Shown here: positions 32,109 to 41,523 of the stretch, one piece after another
Numbering within the stretch: position 1 is the stretch's first letter
How the letters are laid out: the number at the start of each line of letters is the position of its first letter
Assembly: GCA_019918135.1 (NCBI GenBank)
Contig: WBZZ01005889.1
Coordinates: 22,501-86,500, forward strand
Source: Paulinella micropora
Taxonomy: Eukaryota; Cercozoa; Imbricatea; Euglyphida; Paulinellidae
Direction: 5' to 3'
Length of the DNA: 64,000 bases
Made by a program: the position numbers and the translations under genes
The notes under the pieces: generated by a model
Databases searched by the model: none
Told to the model about the DNA's origin: nothing
Seen by the model: only the letters and a program-made list of their open reading frames with translations

Positions 32109-33377
32109 ATGAACGCGGCCACCACGACCCTGCCTTACTTGCGATCAACGGAGATCAAGTCGCTAGAGAGTTTGCGCGAAGTTCTGCTTGCCAGAGTCTC
32201 TAGCAGTGGCGGGGCTTGCGTGGAGGTCGTGCTGAACGCGGGCTCCGAACCGATCCCAAAAGACCGAACGTCGCCGCATGTCTGGTTCGACGAGTTCCAG
32301 AACGAGCTTGGGCCAGGAGACAAGCGATTATGGTCCAAGATTATCAACTTTGCCAAGGCCCGCTGTATGTTCGGGTCTTTTTTGCTACGGCTGGCTACCC
32401 AGCCGATGTTTCTGCACGTTTCGTCCGCGCGGCTGGCCGAAGCACTAGAGGAGCTTACGCCCGCCCGTGCAGAAGTTCGTTTGCGGGGTTTGTGTGCTGC
32501 GCCCCTCGACAACGCCCTGGCCAGGGATTGCCCTCTCTTGCGCGGGGTCTTCGTCGGTGAGCCTGGCCCCTTGGTAGTGGAGCTCCGCCTGACGCCGGCC
32601 GACCTTGTTTCCCGTGTCCTGGGCCCGCGCGGCACTGTGGATAAAGCCCGCCTGCACGAGCTAGGGCATGTGCTAGTCTGCACGGAGGCCAGCCACTACT
32701 GGTTTGTGCAGCCCCGTCCGGCGTCACCTCGTGTGCCGTCCTTCAGTTCCTTGGTAGCGCTGCACGAGAGCCAGCAGGTCAAGTTCTTAGAATTATTCCG
32801 TGCACCCGACGCGTCTGATTCCGACGACGTGTCGGACTCCGAGGTTGCCCGCCGGGCTGCTACGGGCTCTGCTGCGCCAGAGCAGCTCCCTCCCGCAACC
32901 CAGCGCCAAATCTGCAAGGCCTGGACCATAGCCCGCGACACGCTGGTAGTATTCGACGCGCTCCCACAGCCAGACCCTTTGACGGGTTCCTTGGGCGCCG
33001 GCCCTACGAAGCAGCAGCTAGAGTTAATCCTCTTGGAGATGCGGGCCAACGGCCTGTATGCCACAGTCTTGTTCAAGGACGAATTTGTAGACTATGACCC
33101 TGCAGAAAAGAACAAGCCAGAAGAATTCAAGGAGTACGAGAAAGTGCGCAACCAACAAGCCTGTCTACAGGGCCTGCTGCGCCCCCTGAGCCACGAGCTC
33201 AGCACGCGGGTCGCCGCCGTCCGCCACCAAGCCCACTTTCTCTGCCTCTGTCTACGGCACGTGATGGATGGTACTCCGGACTTTGTGCTCAGGCCGGAAG
33301 AGCGGGAGCGAGTCATCAACCACGAGCTGCAGAAGGACGAGGCCGCCGGCAAAAAGCGGCGCCGGCTAAAGCAATAA
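32109..33377 (+). CDS. Large hypothetical protein, 422 aa
   Basis: An intact frame from ATG 32109 (CTCGATGAACG). The protein is helical and Ala/Leu/Arg-rich, with a Ser/Asp patch (DASDSDDVSDSEVARR) near residue 240 and a basic C-terminal tail (GKKRRRLK) that looks like a nuclear localisation signal. The stop overlaps an AATAAA signal (CAATAAA). A nuclear or DNA-associated protein is possible. Strong third-position G/C preference suggests high expression or recent functional use. No family recognised. Confidence 0.75.
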   Translation: MNAATTTLPYLRSTEIKSLESLREVLLARVSSSGGACVEVVLNAGSEPIPKDRTSPHVWFDEFQNELGPGDKRLWSKIINFAKARCMFGSFLLRLATQPMFLHVSSARLAEALEELTPARAEVRLRGLCAAPLDNALARDCPLLRGVFVGEPGPLVVELRLTPADLVSRVLGPRGTVDKARLHELGHVLVCTEASHYWFVQPRPASPRVPSFSSLVALHESQQVKFLELFRAPDASDSDDVSDSEVARRAATGSAAPEQLPPATQRQICKAWTIARDTLVVFDALPQPDPLTGSLGAGPTKQQLELILLEMRANGLYATVLFKDEFVDYDPAEKNKPEEFKEYEKVRNQQACLQGLLRPLSHELSTRVAAVRHQAHFLCLCLRHVMDGTPDFVLRPEERERVINHELQKDEAAGKKRRRLKQ

Positions 33378-34059
33378 AAAAAACACCTGATGTTAATTTG
33401 GCGCCACTTTTTTCGTCTCTCGCTATTTCGCTTTCCTCTGCTTGCCAGATATTAGGGATTGAGAACTTTAGTCTTCTCTCTCCCCCCCCCCCCCCCCGCC
33501 CAAAAAGACAGTAGAGTTTATCCATTAAAAAAAAGAGTGTGATCCGTGTGTTAAAAAAGTTCGGAGAGCGTGCTGGTTTTGCAAAAATAAAACGTCGGTG
33601 TATTTTTAGCCGTGCGAGCAAAACGTCATCCGTCCTCATCTGTATTTTACGACGCCCCTTCGCATTAAACCAAAAAAAAGCCGGCTCCGGCACCTTGGAC
33701 TAGTATGGCCGCTGTTTAGGTGAGCCAAAGTGTTTAATCTGTACAGCTTGTCAACTGGTGGCAAGTACAAACCTCAAACTGCAGAATACAAACCCTTCTC
33801 CGGGAGTTATTAACAAAAAAAACAACCGGTTTTCTAGCTCGCCTGCCAAAAGAAAAGAGAGGGCCTTCCCGCGCCTTCTGGTGTGAGTTTGGTTTTTGTC
33901 TTTTTTACTGTTGTGATATTTTTTATATTCCCTGTAGGCCAGGCACGAAAAAAAATCCTTGACGCTGTTTGGCTTTGGTTTTTACGTGGGCCTTGCCTTC
34001 TTCTCCTCGCGGGGCCTACACTACAGCTTATTCGAATACGTGTGCTTGTTCACTGCGCT
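33378..34059. other. Long spacer, no gene
   Basis: C16 near 33,482 and many A/T homopolymers. Plus- and minus-strand frames here are short and low complexity. I see nothing convincing. Confidence 0.6.
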
Positions 34060-34401
34060 TTAAGTTAGGCGACTGTCAGGCACGACCCAGAAGACGCGCC
34101 GGCGCGAACTCAGGAGTTGGTGGTCCGTTTCCGACAGCACCCAACAACCGCACGTGGCACAATTCTCGACGAACGTAGTTTCGGCCTCGCCGCCGTCCAC
34201 GACCGCATTGGCTTTGTCAGCCAGATTTAGCAACGTGCTGTGCCAGGCCCCGCTCTTGACCGCTAGCGCGGCCGCTGCGAGCTCTGACAGGTCCTTTTCA
34301 GCCTCTAGTGCCTCTTCCTGGCCTACGTTTCGCTGTTCCAGATAGTGCGCCAGGCCCCGAACCAACGCCTGGGCAAGCCGGAGTTCCTTGTGCCCCGACA
34401 T
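34060..34401 (-). CDS. Small hypothetical protein, 113 aa
   Basis: The ATG at 34401 (AAAAGATGTCGG) is used; the longer frames begin with homopolymer-derived sequence. The first two thirds are helical (LAQALVRGLAHYLEQ, ALEAEKDLSELAAAAL); a CATCGCW motif near residue 82 could bind a metal. Intact. No family recognised. Confidence 0.6.
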   Translation of the reverse strand: MSGHKELRLAQALVRGLAHYLEQRNVGQEEALEAEKDLSELAAAALAVKSGAWHSTLLNLADKANAVVDGGEAETTFVENCATCGCWVLSETDHQLLSSRRRVFWVVPDSRLT

Positions 34402-34821
34402 CTTTTGAAATTTTGACTTGTCTCGCGCCTCCCTCCTTTTTTTTTGGGGGGGGGGATTCTGGCTCGCCACTGGCCTGCTTCTTTGGGGCAGGGGGGGGGG
34501 GGGGGGAAGTGGCCAGACAGTCGAGCAAGAAAGGAGAGTGTAGTGAAGGAGGAAGAGCAATCTCGCGGTCAGCCTGCCGTCGCCCTCTGTCAACGGGGTT
34601 GCTCGAACGCCTCCTCAAGCAAGCAAGCCCCCCTCTGAAATCATCTGTTGTCTCTCACTGCTTACAAAAAAAAGCTTTGTCGGACGGTGCAGAAAGTTTT
34701 TTTATTATACCAACGTTTACGCTGCCAAGAGAATAAAAAAAAAATCCTAGCGCGAGTTGGGGGGGGGGGGGGAGGAAAGGGAGGGCTTGTCAAATTCGGT
34801 TCAGAAAATAAAAAAGGAATT
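34402..34821. other. Spacer with G9-G17 runs
   Basis: T/G homopolymers (T10-G11 near 34,437; G15 near 34,490; G13 near 34,760). No gene. It lies between two minus-strand genes. Confidence 0.6.
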
Positions 34822-37028
34822 TTATTCGACTAAGACCACACAGTCACGCAGAGCCAAGGCCACCTCGGAATTACCATCGCTGGTGTCCTCGGTGGCCTCG
34901 TACAGGCCGCCTGCTAACTGTCGCCACGGTTGGCGACAGTCAGTAGTCTGCCGGTCGTAGTACAAATAAATGAGCGACAACCCCTGGCGGCCCGCGACCT
35001 CTGGCACGCAAACTTCCCGTAGGTCCGTCAACAAGCGCTGCAGGCGCTCGAACCTAGACTGCAGCGACGGGTCGTAAAGAACGTCGTCCACCAGAAAGTA
35101 GTGCGGGTTGAAACGAACGTACACAATTGGCAGTTCCCGAAAGTCGGGGTTGGCTGCTAATGCAGTGCTGATCTTAAGCACGCGCCCGAGCTCGCATCGG
35201 TAACGGCGGTGCGCGAACTCATCGTTGCCTAACAAGACCAGACACCGACGCGAGGGTGGCAGCGACTGGAATTCGAGCAGATGGAAATCGGGCCGCAAGC
35301 TCACGGCTCCTGCCAACGGTGGTGTGAGCTGAGAATTGCAGTGCTTGTAGACGATGGCATTGGCAAAATCGCGGTCGAACGCCCAGCCCTGAACCTTCAG
35401 AAACTCCGCCAACTTCTGTTCGCTCCTGAAGCGCAGGGCGATGCCTTCGGCCGTGTGACAGCGCTGCACGTGGTCATCTAACGCCCGCGCGGTTTTGCAG
35501 CGCGTCGTGCATTCGACCAGGCCTGTCTGAAACTTGGTTGTGCTGAAGGACGCAAATGGGCATCTGTGTTGCCAGTTTTTGCTCTCCTCGTGCTTTCGTT
35601 CGTGCTTCCGAAGACTGCCGGATTCTGTAAAGCAACCGCCGCATTCAGTGCGCACAAAGGGCTTTTCCCCCGTGTGTACCCGCATATGCTTGTTGAGGCT
35701 AGCATGCCTGGTAAAGCAAGTGCCGCACAGGTTGCACGCGAATGGTTTGTCGTTTGTGTGCGCACGCACGTGTTTTCTGAGATCGCCAGATCGTGTAAAG
35801 CAACTGCCGCATTCAGTGCACACAAACGGTTTGTCGTTTGTGTGCATCCGCATATGACTTTTGAGACTGCCAGATCGTGTAAAGCAGGTGCCACATTCAG
35901 TGCACACAAACGGTTTTTCCCCCGTGTGTTTCCGCCTGTGCCTTTTGAGATCGCCGGCTTGTGTACAGCGGTAGCCGCATTCGGCACACGTATAAGGCTT
36001 TACACCAGAGTGGATCCGCACATGTTTTTTGAGAGCACCAGAGGTTGTACAGCGATAGTGACATTCAGCGCACACAAATGGCTTTTCTCCCGTATGCGTC
36101 CGCACGTGCATTGTGAGAGCACCGGGGCTTGTACAGGAGTAGTTACAGAAAGTGCACGCGTAAGGTCTGTCGTTTGTGTGCGTTCGTATATGCGTCCTGA
36201 GACCGCTGCCTACGGCAAAGCGCTTGTCGCATAGAGTGCACGCGTAAGGCTTGTCGTTGTGTGCGTTCGTATATGCGTCTTGAGAGCGCTACTTGTGGCA
36301 AAGCGCTTGTTGCATATAGTGCACGCGTAAGGTCTGTCGTTTGTGTGCGTACGTACGTGCGTCTTGAGAGTGCTACCCGTGGCAAAGCGCTTGTCGCATA
36401 GAGTGCACGCGTAAGGCTTGTCGTTTGTGTGCGTTAGCATATGCTCCTGGAGTCTGCCAGAGCTAGCACTGCTGTAGTCGCATATAGAACACGCAAACGG
36501 TCTTTCTCCGGGGTGTGTCCGCTGGTGTCTCTGGAGGTTGTTAGATTGTGTAAAGCAAAGACCGCATTCAGTACACCTGTAAGGTTTGTCACCTGCATGG
36601 AGCAGTCCGTGCCTTTTCAGACTGCTACCTTTCGTGAAGCTAGCCCCACATTGATCACAAGTAAACTTGTTCTGCGTTACTTTCGAACCTGGATTGTTCT
36701 CTTGCCGTCCTTCGCTTTTCTTGGTCACGTCTTCTTGCGCACACAACGTCGTCTGGACCACGCACTGTTCTGTTGGTGGCGAGGCCTGTTCTCCTTCCAG
36801 CCGCCGGCGCTTGTGGCTGCCCGCAGCGAACCGGGGCACCAGCGCGCGCGTGAGCGGTACACAGCCTGACACGGGCCACGCGGCAGGGTCCGCGGTGCCC
36901 GACTGCCTCGTCGTAGGCAGTGCGACAGAACAATCACCCTTGTCTACGCACGGGCTCGCGTCCTCGAGGTTGAAGAGCGCATCGCGAGTGCCTTCCTTTG
37001 TCACCAAGTGACTGTCGCGGCTATCCAT
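34822..37028 (-). CDS. C2H2 zinc-finger protein (13 fingers) with nuclease-like C-terminus, one frame break
   Basis: The ATG at 37028 starts an acidic/Ser-Thr-rich N-terminus. From about 36,680 to 35,580 there are 13 tandem C2H2 fingers, linked by HTGEKPF- or HTNDKPY-type linkers. The frame breaks once inside the sixth finger linker, at the TT at about 36257-36258; the other linkers have TTT there. The last finger lacks its first Cys (VRTEC). The C-terminus has LRPDFHLLEF, VLLGNDEFAHRRYRCELGR and VRFNPHYFLVDD, which resemble the PD-(D/E)xK nuclease-like proteins of giant viruses and protists, although the canonical active-site residues are uncertain. The stop overlaps AATAAA. Two adjacent genes are possible but not needed. 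Confidence 0.75.
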
Positions 37029-37604
37029 GACTATTTTTTTATTCTGGCCACGCAAAGGCTCTGCGCGGGGTTCTGGGCTGCAGACTCTGGTAGCCGACCG
37101 TTCGGCTCCCCCCCCCCCCCCCCTTCCTCCGCCTGAGCTTTTGCCTTGACGTGAACCTCTTCGCCGACCTACCCGCTGGAAGGTAAGGGGCATACTGATA
37201 GCAAAGAAAAAAAAAAGGGGGGGGGGGGGAAGGGAGGGAGAGAGGGGGGGGGGGGGGGGCCGCGTACTTGCACAAGCGGCCCCCCCCCCTCTCCCCCTTC
37301 TCCTGCCTCCAGCGACGCTCACAAACCCCGCTCACGCCACACTCTTCCTCTCCCTCCCCACCCCTGTGCGGCCCTCCCCCCCCCCCCCTTCTCAGTCTGT
37401 TGCGACAACGGACTAAGAGTGCGAGCGAGAGAAAAGACTGACACGAGCGGTCTCCAGGATAGACACTTTGCAGTGCGGGCCTCGCACTCCCTCCATCCTT
37501 TGCACTACCTATCCCCTTCCCCTCCACAACCGAGGCAGACGTCCTCCTCCCGAGCCACATACCAGACATGATTTTTGTTTTGTTTTGTGTGTGTTACAGG
37601 CGCT
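37029..37604. other. Spacer with paired G and C runs (hairpin)
   Basis: At about 37,218-37,290 G-rich runs ending in GGGGGCCGC face GCGGCCCCCCCCC across a short loop (GTACTTGCACAA), so a strong hairpin can form. No gene. A TTACAG acceptor-like site (37,594-37,599) precedes the next start codon, so a 5' untranslated intron is possible. Confidence 0.55.
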
Positions 37605-39296
37605 ATGAGCAAGTACGTAGATTCTGAAGCGGTCGGCGGGAGCGACGACGAGAGCAGCGACTCAGAGGAGTCCCTGGACAGCGAGGAGGAATCACCAGAG
37701 AGCGACGACGGGTCGTTCATCGCGGACGACGACGAGGACGGCGAGGAAGAGGAGAAGAGTGAGGCGGAGGCAGGGTCGTCCAAGAAACGTGGGCGCCGCG
37801 AAGCAGGTGCGGAGGGCCCTGGCAAGAAGTCTAAGAAGAGCAAGAAGAGCAAGAAGAGCAAGAAGAAGAACAAGAAGAAGCAGGACGAAGAAGACCGAAG
37901 TGCCAAGAAACGCAAGACCGAAGAGGGCGCCAAGCCCAAGAAGAAGGCGAAGCCCGCCAGGGGGGACAGCTCCGCTTCCACGTCGGACTCCGAGGTCGAA
38001 GCAGAAGAGAAACGCGCCCCCGACTTGCAGAACGTCACTCCGCTGCAGGCCGGGCAACAGATCAACCCGTGGGAGAACCGTAACATCGAGTTGCTCATCA
38101 GGATGCCCGGAAATCTCGCGGGCAAGTTCGCGGAGCGCAGCGCCCTGCTGAAGGCCGTCTGGTCGGTCCGGCACGACCCGCGCGCCCACCCCCAGCAGCT
38201 GCAGGCCAAGCAGAAGTTCTACATGACGGAGCCCGGGCTGCCCGGCAACGGCGACAACTCCGGGGCCGCTGGTACACGGAGTCGTGGTAACTGGGGCTGG
38301 AGCGCGCGGCTGCGCCTGAGCAAGCCGCTGAATAGCAAGAGCCTGGCGGCGCTCGGTGCCTTTGGCAGGGACAAGACCGTGCAGCAGGTACGCGTAGGCA
38401 CTTCCAAGGCCCTGCGCGGCCTGCACTGGCACTGGCGCCCGCCCCAAGAATTAGCAGGCCATCACAAGAAGTTCGACCCCGTGGCCCGCAACCTGCACAG
38501 CCTGGGCCGCGACGTGTTTGGCGAGCTGACCGTGGGCGATATCGGCCAGCTAATAGTCCTGCCCGCTATCCCGTTCGATCGCTCGGCGCCCCAGCCGCTC
38601 ATTACCGCAACTAGTGAGGCCCTGTACGTCATGATGACCCTGCGCGCCCCCGCGGGCAAGGGGACCGTGGACGGCCTGCCCCACGTCGCCCTGCAGACGG
38701 GGCTCGCCACCTTCGTGAGCCTCGGGCTGGCGGCAGGTTTGGTGCCACACCTGGCCGCTATCGAGCAGTGCGGCAACAGAGCCTATGACGAGAGGGGGCA
38801 GGCCAAGGGCTTCATTCTGCCGTCGGGCCTGCTGGAAGTGGTACGCAAGCGGGCCCAGGACGCGAATTGGCTGCCGCCGCGCTACGTGGAGAGCTTGCAA
38901 GAATCGGAGAGAGCGGCGGAGGCGGCCTCGTCGTCGTCAACCTCAGCGCGCGCCGAATCGTTACCAGCCGGCCTGGAAAACAAGCTCAAGGCGTTCGGCG
39001 AAGCACTGAGCGTAGTCCAGCACTTCTTTTCCGAGTCGGCAGCCTTCTACCGCGCGGCCGCCGCACAGAACTTGAACTTCGCGCGGGCCCAGGAGAAGAG
39101 CGCGGCGGCGATTGTGGGCGGGAGCAAGGCAGTGCAGGGGCTGCTGGAGGAGATGTCGGCCCTGGCGGCACCGCCCGCGCCCGACAGCGCTGCGCCACCC
39201 GCGCCCGACAGCGCTGCGCCACCCGCGCCCACGATAATGGAGCCCGCAGCAGCCGCCCTGAAGGAGGAGGAAAGCGCGCCGGCGGACCCCGTGTAA
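37605..39296 (+). CDS. Large acidic/basic-headed protein, 563 aa
   Basis: The ATG at 37605 (GCTATGAGC) is chosen over the upstream TTG. The first 100 residues are Ser/Asp/Glu-rich, followed by a Lys block (GKKSKKSKKSKKSKKK) likely to be a nuclear localisation or nucleic-acid-binding region. A globular part follows (NIELLIRMPGNLAGKF, then GWSARLRLSKPL...RGLHWHWRP, GDIGQLIVLPAIPF). The C-terminus is Ala-rich with a repeated PPAPDSAA unit. Third positions are overwhelmingly G or C. It is intact. A virion core or DNA-binding protein is a guess only. Confidence 0.75.
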   Translation: MSKYVDSEAVGGSDDESSDSEESLDSEEESPESDDGSFIADDDEDGEEEEKSEAEAGSSKKRGRREAGAEGPGKKSKKSKKSKKSKKKNKKKQDEEDRSAKKRKTEEGAKPKKKAKPARGDSSASTSDSEVEAEEKRAPDLQNVTPLQAGQQINPWENRNIELLIRMPGNLAGKFAERSALLKAVWSVRHDPRAHPQQLQAKQKFYMTEPGLPGNGDNSGAAGTRSRGNWGWSARLRLSKPLNSKSLAALGAFGRDKTVQQVRVGTSKALRGLHWHWRPPQELAGHHKKFDPVARNLHSLGRDVFGELTVGDIGQLIVLPAIPFDRSAPQPLITATSEALYVMMTLRAPAGKGTVDGLPHVALQTGLATFVSLGLAAGLVPHLAAIEQCGNRAYDERGQAKGFILPSGLLEVVRKRAQDANWLPPRYVESLQESERAAEAASSSSTSARAESLPAGLENKLKAFGEALSVVQHFFSESAAFYRAAAAQNLNFARAQEKSAAAIVGGSKAVQGLLEEMSALAAPPAPDSAAPPAPDSAAPPAPTIMEPAAAALKEEESAPADPV

Positions 39297-39792
39297 TCCT
39301 CAAAGAAAAAGGAAGTTAGGAACGAGACGGCCTATTCTCTCACTCTCAGTATTTCTGTGTTAGTTAAAAAAAAGACAGCCACGACGTTCAGGAAAAAAAA
39401 AAAAGTACCGCCGAGCAGGCACGGCAGCAAACCAAAAAAAAAAAAGCAGGCAGCCGACAAGGCTCTAGATTGCAGGTCCGGGTACCATGGGGGGAGAGTT
39501 GTTTCTCTCCCTCTCCTGCCCCCTTTTCCCCCTCTTTGTCCTTCTCTCTCTCTCTCCCTTCCCCCCCCCCCCTCCCCCCGCTACGGTCTGCTCTCCTCTA
39601 TTTTGCCCCCTCCTCTCCAGTTCTGTTCATGTTTTTTTTAAAAGGCCTGCCGCCGTCTTTTGATTAAAATACCTCTCGGGCTGCCTAGTTTCTTTTTTTT
39701 GGTGGACGGAAATCCCTCCCTTTAAAAAAAAAGACAACAAGAAGACAAGGACTCTGCTGGCGTCAGGCCGAAGATCAACGAAAAAAAAAAGA
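39297..39792. other. Spacer, pyrimidine- and adenine-rich
   Basis: A12, A11 and C11 homopolymers plus TCTCTCTC. No gene supported; the frames across it are Ser/Pro/Phe low complexity. Confidence 0.6.
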
Positions 39793-41120
39793 ATGCAGCA
39801 CGTCGTGTTACCCCTCGAAGTTACGCTGGACTGGCAGAAATCAGTAAATGCGACGTACCCCGGGCTGTACTAGCTCTGGCCCCAAGTTCGGCTGCCGCAT
39901 CCCCCGCGCGCACGATCTGCCCGCCGAGTTGCTGGAGCAAGCTTGCATGCCCACGTTCCTGGCCGTGGTGTGCGAGGACGACGCGGAGCCCGTGATGACC
40001 GCGATCGCGGCCAAGAAAGCAGTCTTGTTAGCAACCTTGTTCCAGCGCGCGGACTCCTCTGTAGCGAGGCTGGTGTTGTACAGGGTGCTATCGCTACCGC
40101 TAGGAGGGGTTCTTTTTATCCTCAAGGACAACACGCCCCTGACAGAACCCCTCGCCATGGCCAGCCCGTGCCTGGACACGCCGTGTGATCTGACCATCAA
40201 CGGCAGGGCGCAGCACTCGCCCGAATATCAGGAAATACGGGGTTGGTGGGTGCTCAGGCTGGCCGCGTGTCGGTCTGACAGGAATTTCTACGGGGTAGGC
40301 TCGCAGGTGCTGCTGCGCAGTAGTTCTTGGGGCCTGGTAATCGGCCGCGGCGAGAAGCATTTCTATTGCTTGAGCTGGGGCCAGATCCGGGCTAGGTACC
40401 GCACGGTCCGCGGCTTGTGTACGATGGCGCCCAGAGTTCGGGTGCCCCTACTACCCCCCTGCACGGAGCCCGTGTTAGATAGCACCGGGAGCCAGGCACG
40501 GTGGCTTCCCAGCACACCCCCGATTACTAAGTGGACCCCGCCCCTACAGGGTGTGCTGATGCAGTGCCTGCCCCCTGGCAGCAAGTTGGTGTTCCAACCC
40601 CCAGCGGGCGCGCCAACGTACCAGACCGTGGTGTTGGAGCCAGTGGAAGAGGACAAGCTGTTCGAGGCGTTCTGTAGCTACGAGGTCCGTGACGACGGCA
40701 GAGAGCACACCGAGGGTTCGGCCCTGCGGCTCCAAGTCACGGGCCCTACTCTGGAGGACGATAACTGCAGGCTGGTAGAGGGGCTCTCGTTCTTCCAGCA
40801 GCCCCCGCGCGGCAGGCACTGTTGTGTGGGCTTTTGCCAGCAGACGGGAGTACATCACAGCAGCTGCCCCAGGCCTCGTCCGGGCGAGGTCGTCTTTTCG
40901 TGCGGGCGCGAGGACCTGTGCCTCCGGCAGGGGGTTAATTATGGCAGGTTAATCAGGATAGAAAGCCTGGACCAACCACACCTGCTTTCCTGGCAGAACG
41001 GCCTGGACCAGGCAGGGGCGAGCGGTCAAGGTCTTTGTGGACGGCTTACAATACCGTCAGGGCGGCACCATCTCTATCCTAGAACTCCGGCCCGCCAACA
41101 AGGCGGGCCCTCGTCCGTGA
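39793..41120 (+). CDS. Hypothetical protein, about 440 aa, two frame breaks
   Basis: The ATG at 39793 starts a sensible N-terminus (MQHVVLPLEVTLDWQK). The frame changes at the C4 run 39858-39861 into the long main frame, and again at the G4 run 41015-41018. After that the sensible sequence (KVFVDGLQYRQGG, SILELRPAN) lies in another frame ending in TGA at 41120. The unshifted frame runs instead into poly-Lys low complexity. The protein is beta-looking (WWVLRLAACRSDRNFYGVG, SWGLVIGRGEKHFY). No family recognised. Confidence 0.6.
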
Positions 41121-41523
41121 GAAAGAAAGAAGGAAAGACCGCACTTGGAAAAAAACTCTGCTTTTTCTTGCCATGTGCGGCTAGCCCCCGCTTGCAAAAA
41201 AAAAAGGAGACAACCAAAAAAAAAGAAAATAGAAGGGCGCGGTGCGGACGGCTCAGGAAAGAGGAGGATGTTTAGTTCAAAGAAAAAATGGGGGGGGGGG
41301 GGAAGGGGGCAACAACGGCCGGCGAGTAGAAAGAGAGCGGGGGTAAAGAAAAAGCAGGAAAAAAACCAAGCAAAAAAGAAAAATGGGAGGCCACAGGAAA
41401 ACAAAAAGAGCGTCTCTCCCCCCAAAAAAATTGTAGCGAATAAAAAAAAGACCCAAGTTTTCTTTTTTTTGGACGGTAGTTTTACTTTTCTTTTTCCAGA
41501 CAGTCACAAAAAAGAAAAGGGCC
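41121..41523. other. Spacer, no gene
   Basis: A-rich and G12-run sequence (about 41,290-41,302). No gene supported. Confidence 0.6.
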
